Origin: an uncultured Flavobacteriaceae bacterium
GTDB lineage: Bacteria > Bacteroidota > Bacteroidia > Flavobacteriales > Flavobacteriaceae
NCBI GenBank assembly: GCA_947500585.1
Contig: CANMSN010000001.1
Location: forward strand, 372,001-436,000
Reading direction: 5' to 3'
DNA: 64,000 nucleotides
Position 1 is the stretch's first letter. Every line of letters starts with the position of its first letter. The notes below the pieces were generated by a model. That model saw only the letters and a program-made list of their open reading frames with translations. It was not told the origin of the DNA and ran no database searches. A program made the position numbers and the translations under genes. Positions 48,045 through 55,812 of this stretch are shown piece by piece.

Positions 48045-49534
48045 GGCGGATTTGTAGTTAGGTTTAAAATATTACTACTAGCACTTTCATTACCAGCAGC
48101 ATCTAGAGCCGTAACCGTAAAATCATAAGAAGTAGTCGCTGCAAGACCAGTAACTTGATAGCTCAAAACGTTTCCTAAAGTAGCTTCTAATATGCCATCT
48201 TTATAGATTTTATGGCCCGTTACACCTACATTATCTGTAGCTGCTGTCCAACTTAAATCTACAGTCGTATCTGTTTGGGAAGTACTTGATAAAAAAGGTA
48301 TTGTTGGGGATTGGATATCTGAAACAATAATATTTAATGTTACGGAACATCCAGAATCTGAGAGTATTGTATAAACACCTGATTGGGATGGACTTATAGA
48401 TTCTATAAGATAATTATCGTTGTGTGATTGACCATCGGGATCAACTATGGTAAAAGTTTGTTCATTTGGAAAACCACTTAACATGATACGTGTCCCTTCA
48501 TCAATGTTTAACAAACTTTCTCCAACAACCCAAATACTACCCTGAGAATTATATTCTGTAGCTAATTCACTAGATGAACAATTATTTGTTGTAACGGATA
48601 TTATATCACTAACTAAACTTTCATTACCAGCAGCATCTAGAGCTGTAACTGTAAAGTTATAAGAAGTAGCTGATGTAAGATCAGTTACTTGATATGTTAA
48701 AACATTACCTAAGGTAGCTTCTAAAACACCATCTTTATAAACTTTGTATCCTGTAACTGCAACATCATCGGTAGCTGCTGTCCAATTTAAATCTACTGTG
48801 GTATATGTTATGCTACTTGCTACTAAACTTGTTGGATTACTTGGTACTACTTCATTATATAAGTTATATAAATTCAGTACTTCTGTAGCATTCATTTCTT
48901 TACTATAAAGTTTAAAATCATCTATCGCTCCTGAAAAATTCTCCCCGCCATTTTGTTTTGCACCAAAAACCACATCTGCATTCACGGAAGGCGTATAAGA
49001 AGGAGAAGCTTCTACATCAGTAAACTCTAAAACACCATCAACATAAAATTTGAGTGTATCTACACCGTCCCAAACTTGGGCAAGGTGATACCATGTACCA
49101 TCATTAAAACCAACCCCTGTTGTGCCTGTAAGCATATTGCCCCCTAATTTTATCCCATAAGTATTTGAAATGTTGTGCTTAAATATTTGCCAATGACTGT
49201 TAGTTCCTCTGCCTGCTTCCATAATTGCTCTCCAACCATCTGGCTCCGTTACATCAGGCATTCTTACCCAATAGGTAGCGGTAAAAGCTGCGTAAGTAAA
49301 GTTTGTGGTACCCAGAATTTCAACTCTTTGGCTACCATTAAATTGAATAGCTTGCCCATCTTTACCAGTTATATATGACGGAGTTTCACCAACAACAGTT
49401 AAGTTATCACCTTTAATTTCTTCGGTAATATCGTTATCAAATTTGTAGTGTATTTCTAGGTCATTTTGAGCTATTATATTTTGAGCAAAAAAAAGAAGGA
49501 ATATGATACTGAATTTTAAAATAATTTTATTCAT
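46973..49534 (-). CDS. Secreted LamG/FN3 multidomain protein with coiled-coil tail (copy B)
   Basis: 853 residues. After a signal peptide (FFAQNIIAQ) comes a LamG/concanavalin-like domain (DLEIHYKFDNDITEEIKGDN onward, about residues 24-220, with the typical DDFKLYSKEM end). FN3 domain 1 (230-315), an Ig-like domain (320-400), FN3 domain 2 (405-490) and the same C-terminal cassette as copy A follow. The different N-terminal lectin domain on a common fibre base suggests different surface ligands. No type IX sorting domain is visible. Confidence 0.75.
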   Translation of the reverse strand: MNKIILKFSIIFLLFFAQNIIAQNDLEIHYKFDNDITEEIKGDNLTVVGETPSYITGKDGQAIQFNGSQRVEILGTTNFTYAAFTATYWVRMPDVTEPDGWRAIMEAGRGTNSHWQIFKHNISNTYGIKLGGNMLTGTTGVGFNDGTWYHLAQVWDGVDTLKFYVDGVLEFTDVEASPSYTPSVNADVVFGAKQNGGENFSGAIDDFKLYSKEMNATEVLNLYNLYNEVVPSNPTSLVASSITYTTVDLNWTAATDDVAVTGYKVYKDGVLEATLGNVLTYQVTDLTSATSYNFTVTALDAAGNESLVSDIISVTTNNCSSSELATEYNSQGSIWVVGESLLNIDEGTRIMLSGFPNEQTFTIVDPDGQSHNDNYLIESISPSQSGVYTILSDSGCSVTLNIIVSDIQSPTIPFLSSTSQTDTTVDLSWTAATDNVGVTGHKIYKDGILEATLGNVLSYQVTGLAATTSYDFTVTALDAAGNESASSNILNLTTNPPVNLLNINGWTESVGTIPGFNQFGTDDENIREIGDGPHGSPSILWKSIPNNTDPSKAGGWDTNYFGISNTKSYRFTVWAKKLNSKDGSISFSFSTQWVSGTNSVTRLNGDEVVDPSFWVGDLPTIGHWYLLVGYVHYNGYNNASHLGGIYDGITGYKMTGCNDFVFKPTAAQIKQRILVKLNDNTSDTQFFYGPTVYEMTGNEPTIEELINAQPNNNTGNPTNDGSGNWSLNNQDLFYTNGNVGIGTTIPDSKLTVKGSIHSEEVKVDLSVPAPDYVFATDYNLTPLEKLQEYIKNHKHLPNIPSAKDMEVNGVQLGVMNMKLLEKIEELTLYILQQQKLINEQGKTIRVIKNKLKN

Positions 49535-49552
49535 GTTTTTATGTTTACATTA

Positions 49553-50155
49553 TTATAACTTTAAAGGTGTTTTGTTAAAGTTGAATTTTAAAATACCATT
49601 ACCAAACAAATAATCTTGGTAAATGAGTTTTATGTTATCGTTTGGATTTATATTGTTGAAATATAAAAGCACACGCTTAAAAGGTGCCACTTTAAAGTTA
49701 CGTTCAAAATTTACGCCTGAACACGTTATAGTATCATTAGAAGATGTAACTATTGTGAAATCTTTTGCAATAGTAAATGCCATATATTTAACAGCATCTT
49801 CGTAAGACTTATTAGTATATTTATCTAATAAAAGATCAGCTTCATTACTGTGCTGAAATTCTACTTCTATAATCCTTTCTTTATTATTAACTTGATATAA
49901 AGAATCTGTTTTTTTATAATTACCGTTTGTATTTTTTAACAAATAATATTGTAATGGTACTTCAGTAGCTGTATAATTAATGTCATTTATAAATTGGGTG
50001 ACGCGCTTAGACTTCCAGCCCTGTTGTTGTAAATTGAAGAATTTATATTCAGAAACTTTATTAGATTTTGGAGATTTATTGCACGATGCTGATAAGCAAA
50101 ATATCAGTAAAAACAAAAAGGATGCTGAGGGAAGACACCTTTTAATAAGCTTCAT
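49553..50155 (-). CDS. Lipoprotein, function unknown
   Basis: A 200-residue lipoprotein with lipobox LSASC (residues 21-25). The mature part includes YKFFNLQQQGWKSKRVTQFIND, YTATEVPLQYYLLKN and a beta-rich end LLYFNNINPNDNIKLIYQD. It sits at the junction between the secretion-machine genes and the cargo genes, 18 bases before copy B. A role as a secretin pilotin or surface anchor is possible but only suggested by position. Confidence 0.5.
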   Translation of the reverse strand: MKLIKRCLPSASFLFLLIFCLSASCNKSPKSNKVSEYKFFNLQQQGWKSKRVTQFINDINYTATEVPLQYYLLKNTNGNYKKTDSLYQVNNKERIIEVEFQHSNEADLLLDKYTNKSYEDAVKYMAFTIAKDFTIVTSSNDTITCSGVNFERNFKVAPFKRVLLYFNNINPNDNIKLIYQDYLFGNGILKFNFNKTPLKL

Positions 50156-50229
50156 AAACTACTTGTTAAAGTTTTCTTAAAACTAAAAAAAGTGCAAAAA
50201 AGCCAGTAAGGGATATTCCATAGTATATT

Positions 50230-50244
50230 TAAGGTTAAACCTTA
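50230..50244. promoter_or_regulatory. 15-base palindrome at the machine/cargo junction
   Basis: TAAGGTTAAACCTTA is a perfect palindrome around a central A. It overlaps the stop codon of the OmpH-like gene and begins the 86-base gap before the cargo genes. The half-site TAAGGTTA is close to the GTAAGGTTA box at 63188-63196. It could be a protein-binding site or a small RNA hairpin. Confidence 0.3.
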
Positions 50245-50751
50245 ATTATTGCCTTCGTATTTTTTATTTGAGAATTCTATAATTTGGCTAGTAGCATCTA
50301 TTGATTCTTCTCCATACATAACGTTGCCATTACCACTTGTACCTAATATAATTTTCAGGTTGTGAGTTTGAGCGTATTCTTTTATATATTCATCAAGTCT
50401 ACTCCAAATGGTATTACTTAAATTATGCGAATAATTGTCTTGCAATTCCTGAAAAGCTTTACTCTTGTAGCCTATTTGTTGTTGTAAACTTTTAGAAGAA
50501 ATGCTCTCTTCATCTTTAATAGACTGAAATATGGTATATAAACTATCTAGTTCTTTACCTTGTTTTTTAATTTTAGCATCCTCGATAATTTTTAAATCTT
50601 TAGTCATATTAAACCCATTAAAAAGTTTAATATTATCAATATAAACTAGTTCTTGTTTTTTTTCGTTAAAACAATAATAAAACCCAAAAACAATAAGAAT
50701 TAATAATAAAATTGAATTTATAATAGCGTGGATACTGAATCTATTTGTCAT
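50242..50751 (-). CDS. OmpH/Skp-like periplasmic chaperone, membrane-anchored
   Basis: A 169-residue protein with an N-terminal membrane helix (IINSILLLILIVFGFYYCF) without a clear cleavage site, so it is probably anchored with the rest in the periplasm. The remainder follows the Skp/OmpH pattern: YIDNIKLFNGFNM, a long charged helical arm, then IKEYAQTHNLKIILGTSGNG and IDATSQIIEFSNKKYEGN. Skp chaperones hold unfolded outer-membrane proteins. A copy inside a secretion operon, overlapping the GspC-like gene by four bases, suggests a dedicated chaperone for the secretin or the cargo. Confidence 0.7.
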   Translation of the reverse strand: MTNRFSIHAIINSILLLILIVFGFYYCFNEKKQELVYIDNIKLFNGFNMTKDLKIIEDAKIKKQGKELDSLYTIFQSIKDEESISSKSLQQQIGYKSKAFQELQDNYSHNLSNTIWSRLDEYIKEYAQTHNLKIILGTSGNGNVMYGEESIDATSQIIEFSNKKYEGNN

Positions 50752-51233
50752 TGTCTTGTTATGGTTTTAATATCATTATTAAAGGATACTATTAAAGAAT
50801 CATTATAGGCTTTTACCAAGGAAACATCACGCACCATATCTTTTTCTCGTTTTCTATAAATTCTGTTATCTATTTTTAATAAAATTAATCGGGTAGTACT
50901 GTTTTCTGATTTAACAAAGCCATGATAGCTAATTGCTGGCCAAATAATATTTTTATTTAAAGTTTGTTTTACTTTTTTAATCGTCTTACTAATTGAAGGC
51001 TTTGAAACATTATTTTTTTTTCTTTTACTCACCCCAAAAGGATCTCTATTTACTAATTTAAGTTGAAATGTATCTTTGGGAACACCATGTTTTTTAGTTT
51101 TATTTGATGTAATATTAATTGAATACAGATTTTCTCTTGTAGCCTTTTTACCACCAAAATATTTGTAGAATACAGAACTCCAGATAATAACGAGAAGAAC
51201 TATTAATGTAATATTTAAATATTTTTTATTCAT
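50748..51233 (-). CDS. GspC/PilP-like inner-membrane linker protein
   Basis: A 161-residue protein with one N-terminal membrane helix (ITLIVLLVIIWSSVFYKYF), a basic linker with LVNRDPFGVSKRKK, and a small periplasmic beta-domain (AISYHGFVKSENSTTRLILL to VSFNNDIKTITRQ). The DPF motif and the homology-region-like domain are as in GspC and PilP, which connect the inner-membrane platform to the secretin. The gene starts on the stop of the FN3 lipoprotein gene and overlaps the OmpH-like gene. Confidence 0.6.
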   Translation of the reverse strand: MNKKYLNITLIVLLVIIWSSVFYKYFGGKKATRENLYSINITSNKTKKHGVPKDTFQLKLVNRDPFGVSKRKKNNVSKPSISKTIKKVKQTLNKNIIWPAISYHGFVKSENSTTRLILLKIDNRIYRKREKDMVRDVSLVKAYNDSLIVSFNNDIKTITRQ

Positions 51234-52183
51234 TATTCTACTACTAAAGATCTAACAATACTATAATCACTTTCATTAGTTGCAGCATCAATAGCCTTAA
51301 TTCTCCAATAATAAGTTCCAGTTGAAGTGAATTCATATTGTACCGAATTATTTGATGTGTTAGCTGAATGTGTTATAGAATTAAAATCAATATCTGAAGC
51401 TATTTCTATGGTATTCGTGATTGTAGACTGTACATTTCCAGAGTCGGTTCCGTTAGTCCAATTAAACGTTACAACTGTTGTTGTGACATCTTGATCTGCA
51501 GGTGAAGTTAAAGACGGTTGATTTGGTGCTATTCTATCTAAAAACACGGACCTTTGAGAATATTGTGTTTCTGATGTTTCATTCAGTGCCTTTATTTTCC
51601 AAATATACTCTGCGTCTTCGTCAAACAGACTAGCTTCAATGGTTAAATTATTAGAAGATATTTCAGTTTCTTGAAATACGGTTTGCTCCCCACTTAATTT
51701 TTTAACTAATTCAAAATTGTAAGAAGTCGCATTGGTAAGTTTATTCCATGTAAAGATGGTATTTATGGTTTTAGTATAAAGGTTATCTGATGGTGAAAGT
51801 AATACAACATCTTGGTCTGCAAGATTTATTGAGGCTTGAGTTGAAAAATTAATTGGAAAACTATAGTCCGTTTGGTAGGCAAAATTTTCACCCCTAACTC
51901 GCCATTGATAAGTTCCTGGGTCAAGTGTAGTCGTTAATGTATTTATTGAAACTAAAGAATCCATTTCAAATGTTTGATTACTTTTAATAATTTGAATTCT
52001 ATAATCATCTGCACCATCCAGATTTTGCCAAGAAAATTGCACTGTATTGCCATCAATAGTTACTCCTTCTGTTGGATAAGTAATTTGTACATTATCATTA
52101 CTTATGTCTTCTTCTAAAACATCATCACAAGAAAATGACAAAAAAAGAAGTATTATTAAAAGTGTATTATTTAGCGTTTTCAT
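51233..52183 (-). CDS. Lipoprotein with three fibronectin-like domains inside the secretion operon
   Basis: A 316-residue lipoprotein (lipobox SFSC at residues 16-19). Three Ig/FN3-like domains follow at about 32-115, 122-215 and 220-315, each with the WRV/WKI strand (YQWRVRGENF, YIWKIKALNE, YYWRIKAIDA). It overlaps the PilO-like gene by 17 bases and the GspC-like gene by one, so it is embedded in the machine rather than the cargo set. It may take the place of a pilotin or be an outer-membrane accessory of the secretin. Confidence 0.65.
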   Translation of the reverse strand: MKTLNNTLLIILLFLSFSCDDVLEEDISNDNVQITYPTEGVTIDGNTVQFSWQNLDGADDYRIQIIKSNQTFEMDSLVSINTLTTTLDPGTYQWRVRGENFAYQTDYSFPINFSTQASINLADQDVVLLSPSDNLYTKTINTIFTWNKLTNATSYNFELVKKLSGEQTVFQETEISSNNLTIEASLFDEDAEYIWKIKALNETSETQYSQRSVFLDRIAPNQPSLTSPADQDVTTTVVTFNWTNGTDSGNVQSTITNTIEIASDIDFNSITHSANTSNNSVQYEFTSTGTYYWRIKAIDAATNESDYSIVRSLVVE

Positions 52184-52694
52184 AATTCTGTAAAATTATT
52201 TTTAAGTAAAGTGTTTTGGCTTGGGTTCTGTAATTCTTCTTTGAGTAAATATTTGCATTTACTACTCTTGAATTTTCGAATTTTTTTTCAATTTCATAAA
52301 GTGTTTCTATTAAATCTTCATAACCCCCTTCAAGTTCTATTTGATTAGAATAAATTAAAAAATCATTATCTGAAAATAAATGAACATCTTCTATAGAAAC
52401 TATATTTACATTAAACTCATTTTTAGAAATAAAATCAAGTAATTCTTGTTGAACATGTTCTGGGTTTTTAGTTTGACCTCCAATCGTTTTTTTTAGATTA
52501 CTAATTTCATCTTTTAAAAAATAAAGCTCATTAATTGAACTTTCATTATTAAATAATTTTTCTTCAACAAGACTCAACTCTTTTTTTGCTGCTAACGTAT
52601 GTTTATAGGTCTTCTTATAAGACGCTAGAAGCAAAATCATAAACCCAGCTATTACTGCGAAAAACTTTTGTTTGTATGTTAGATTTTTAAACAC
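52167..52694 (-). CDS. PilO/GspM-like inner-membrane assembly protein
   Basis: A 175-residue protein: short cytoplasmic start, one membrane helix (FFAVIAGFMILLLASY), a coiled coil (AAKKELSLVEEKLFNNESSINELYF is its core region, residues 35-70) and a ferredoxin-like periplasmic domain (IELEGGYEDLIETLYEIEKKFENSRVV). This is the PilO/GspM layout. It follows the GspL/PilN-like gene directly, as pilO follows pilN elsewhere. Confidence 0.65.
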   Translation of the reverse strand: MFKNLTYKQKFFAVIAGFMILLLASYKKTYKHTLAAKKELSLVEEKLFNNESSINELYFLKDEISNLKKTIGGQTKNPEHVQQELLDFISKNEFNVNIVSIEDVHLFSDNDFLIYSNQIELEGGYEDLIETLYEIEKKFENSRVVNANIYSKKNYRTQAKTLYLKIILQNYENAK

Positions 52695-53879
52695 TTAAAT
52701 TTTAATCTTTATTTTAAATGTGTTTTCGGTATTTGTTTCCTGAGAATAGTTTTCTATATCCATTTTCTTTATCCATTCTAAGTGTTCTAATGCCTTTAAC
52801 CAATTATTAAAAGACGTATCATTTTCAGACTCTCCACGTATAGTAATCGCAGCCATTTCAAAATTTATTTTCTCCGCTGGCTTTATTTTTTTAGATAATG
52901 GAATAATATTTATATCATTAAGAATAATATCTGATGGTACTGAATTACCAATTTCTGCAACGTATTTGGTTAAAAAACTATTATTACTCATGCCGCTAGA
53001 TTGTAATATTTTTTCTTTCAAAACCTTTTCTTCTTTTAAAGCAAGCACTTTAGCTGTAGTTTGCAGAGACATGTTATATATGGATTGTTTTTCGGCTAAA
53101 GTATTCACGTAATAATCCATTAAAAAATGACTTATTGTTAGTGAAACAAGAAAAAATACTAACATAAAAATACCTGCTATTTTAAACCCTTTTTTATAAT
53201 TGAATTCATTATTGTTTTTTGCCAAAAAAGTAGTATCAAATTCAATATTTGGATTAGGATATTTGAATTGAAGAAAAGTTGCTAAAAGTGGTACTTCTCT
53301 TTGATTGAATGTATCGTCATTTATAACATACTCCATGTTAGTTTTTTCAGCTTTTTTAAATGACACTATCTCGTTATTACTTATATTAAGTATATAATTA
53401 GATGAAGAAAGAGCATGATGATTTTTGGCAATAGAAAGTAAACTTGCCATTACAAAAGGTCCAAAAGATATATGAACAACAAACATACCCATGTTGCTTA
53501 TTTGCTCTATACAAGCATCAATATATTCTTTTCTGGATACTGAAATAAAAATTTCTTTATTTTGATGATATTCATAAAAATAAAACTCATTTAAATTCGC
53601 TTTAAAAATCAAGTCATTTCTATAGCCTGTTTTATTTTCAATAACTTTATTTATAATAGCATTTCCCTCTATATGCAAGAGTACTGGGTAATCTTTGTTA
53701 ATTTTCTCTTTGAATACTTCATCAAGATTATTAGTGAAACATCTATTTTTAATTAGTAACTCATCCTTTTTGTAAAGGAACTCCACCAACTGATATTCAA
53801 ATACATCACCTACTTTAGATATGTTTATAGCATAGTATCCATTGGAAAAAATTAATATTTTTTTTAAGTTATCTAACAT
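52695..53879 (-). CDS. GspL-like protein (PilM-PilN fusion layout)
   Basis: A 394-residue protein. Residues 1-235 are cytoplasmic with an actin-like/PilM-type pattern (YYAINISKVGD, VLLHIEGNAI, NYILNISNNEIVSF). One membrane helix follows at about 236-258 (KIAGIFMLVFFLVSLTISHF), then a coiled coil and a PilN-like periplasmic domain (NSVPSDIILNDINIIPL, AAITIRGESENDTSFNNWLKAL). GspL has this fused architecture and recruits the GspE ATPase to the membrane. The gene abuts the secretin gene with no gap. Confidence 0.65.
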   Translation of the reverse strand: MLDNLKKILIFSNGYYAINISKVGDVFEYQLVEFLYKKDELLIKNRCFTNNLDEVFKEKINKDYPVLLHIEGNAIINKVIENKTGYRNDLIFKANLNEFYFYEYHQNKEIFISVSRKEYIDACIEQISNMGMFVVHISFGPFVMASLLSIAKNHHALSSSNYILNISNNEIVSFKKAEKTNMEYVINDDTFNQREVPLLATFLQFKYPNPNIEFDTTFLAKNNNEFNYKKGFKIAGIFMLVFFLVSLTISHFLMDYYVNTLAEKQSIYNMSLQTTAKVLALKEEKVLKEKILQSSGMSNNSFLTKYVAEIGNSVPSDIILNDINIIPLSKKIKPAEKINFEMAAITIRGESENDTSFNNWLKALEHLEWIKKMDIENYSQETNTENTFKIKIKI

Positions 53880-55805
53880 CTAATAAGTAACTGTTGGTTT
53901 TATAAAAATATGTAGCTTTGATTTTTCTTTTCTCTTAGTTCTCCCACTAAATAACCATTTAATTACAGGTATTCTTGAAAAGAGAGGAGTTCCTGTTCCT
54001 GAGTTTTGATTCTCTAACTCATCTAACCCCCCCAAAAGCACCATTTCATTATTCTTTACTCTAACTAAAGATTCAAATTTTTGTGTAGATTTTCCAGGTG
54101 GCGCATCTTCACCAGCTCTTCCAAGAAATGAACTTTTTTCTACCGAAATAGTGAGTGTTACGTTTTCATCTTTAGAAACAAAAGGCTTTATACTAATACT
54201 TAAGTTTGCTTCGGTAGATTTCCAGGTGCCAGACTGCAAAATATTATTATTAACACCAGAATTAATCAATCTATTATTTTGCTCAAAATAATAGCTAGTT
54301 TCACCAATAGAAGATGTTGCATCATGACCATTTAAAGTAACCAATTTTGGTGTTGAAGACAATTTGATTAACGAATTATTCTCTAAGGCTTGTAAATTCA
54401 AATAAAAATTTTCTGTAACCTTACCTAGGTTTACAATTCCTAATCCATTAAATGCGTCTATTAAACCATTTACAGATGTACCATTAAGATTAACATCACT
54501 TGTTGGAAAAAGTACTCCTGAAGTAGTACTTGGTTCATTGTTCAATCCAGCTTGAAGCCCTGTTTGTATCTCATATGATTTTTGATATTGTACTATTATC
54601 ACTTCTATTTGAATAACAGGAACCACTAAATCTATTTCATAGATATAATCTTTAAATTCCTGAATATGTATTTTAGAACCCGATACTACAAAACCATTTA
54701 ATTCTACAAATTCCTTAACTTCCAAACCTTGTGTAATGTTAGAAGGTAAAGTTGTTAAAACTGTTTCTATGGTTCTATTTTCTAATTGAACCAATTCTAC
54801 CATCCTTAAGCCCTCTGTAGCATGCTCTCCTATTAGGTATAAGTCATCAACCACTTTATAAGTGTAATTTTCGCCTTTAAAAAGATGGTTAAGTAAATTA
54901 TCAAATGTAATTCCATTGGCCATCAAAGTCGTATTGATACCTATAGGTGTATTATACATAAAGTAGTTGATGTTCAATTTTTCTGCGGCTTCTATAATCA
55001 TAGCTGCCGCATCTGCTTCAGAAGCTCTTATATCTAAAAATCCTTGTTCATTAATATTAATTTCAAAGTCTCCATCTTCTCCTTGAGCAACATTGCTTTT
55101 TTCTGAAGTTGTTCTCCTATTTCTACTAGTTTGTGTCTTTGGTTTTATTGGTTGTTGTGGAGTAATATCTTTTTCTAAATAATAATTATTATTCTCATCG
55201 ATGGTTAACACCAAACTATTAGACTTTGCCATCATTGTCATTACTTGGTCAAAAGGTCTATTAAGAATATATGCTGATACTTTTTCGTTTTTAACTTCAG
55301 GTGCTAAAACAACATTTCGCTTAGAAACATCCGTAATGGCTTGTGCAACTCTAGGAAGTGAATCATTTTTCAATTTAACAGATAAAAATTTGTTGTCTTC
55401 ATTATAAGTGACATCTATCTTTTTTAAAGGTTTTGGTTTTTCAATAACAACTTCATCGGGTTTTTTATTGAATACCAAAATATTGTTCATCACATCTACA
55501 TCCAATTTATGTTTTTGAATTAAAAAAAGAAATACATCTTTTATATTAACATCATAAAAATTACTAGTTACCAATTGATTTAAATTAGCATCTACACTAA
55601 CATTTAATTCGTGTTCTTCAGCAAGGGCATTAATAAAATCGTAAAGTGTTAAGCCAGATAAATCAATTCTAACATTATCATTTAAACCTTCTTTCGTTTT
55701 TGCAAGTTCATCTATTTTTTCAGTAAATGATTTAATATTCGTTTGTGAAAAACCGATATTAAAAAGAAAACAAAAAAAGAATATATTTAAAATCTTGTTT
55801 GACAT
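53880..55805 (-). CDS. gspD: Secretin (GspD/PilQ family) outer-membrane pore
   Basis: 641 residues with signal peptide (FNIGFSQ). An STN-like N0 domain lies at about 46-113 (LSGLTLYDFINALAEEHELN), followed by N1-N3-type domains separated by a basic linker, and the C-terminal secretin domain (NNSLIKLSSTPKLVTLNGH, NNEMVLLGGLDELENQ, GTPLFSRIPVIKWLFSGR, HIFIKPTV). Secretins form 12-15-mer channels for folded proteins or pili. The sequence cannot decide between GspD and PilQ; the lack of an AMIN domain favours GspD. Confidence 0.85.
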   Translation of the reverse strand: MSNKILNIFFFCFLFNIGFSQTNIKSFTEKIDELAKTKEGLNDNVRIDLSGLTLYDFINALAEEHELNVSVDANLNQLVTSNFYDVNIKDVFLFLIQKHKLDVDVMNNILVFNKKPDEVVIEKPKPLKKIDVTYNEDNKFLSVKLKNDSLPRVAQAITDVSKRNVVLAPEVKNEKVSAYILNRPFDQVMTMMAKSNSLVLTIDENNNYYLEKDITPQQPIKPKTQTSRNRRTTSEKSNVAQGEDGDFEININEQGFLDIRASEADAAAMIIEAAEKLNINYFMYNTPIGINTTLMANGITFDNLLNHLFKGENYTYKVVDDLYLIGEHATEGLRMVELVQLENRTIETVLTTLPSNITQGLEVKEFVELNGFVVSGSKIHIQEFKDYIYEIDLVVPVIQIEVIIVQYQKSYEIQTGLQAGLNNEPSTTSGVLFPTSDVNLNGTSVNGLIDAFNGLGIVNLGKVTENFYLNLQALENNSLIKLSSTPKLVTLNGHDATSSIGETSYYFEQNNRLINSGVNNNILQSGTWKSTEANLSISIKPFVSKDENVTLTISVEKSSFLGRAGEDAPPGKSTQKFESLVRVKNNEMVLLGGLDELENQNSGTGTPLFSRIPVIKWLFSGRTKRKEKSKLHIFIKPTVTY

Positions 55806-55812
55806 ATACTAT

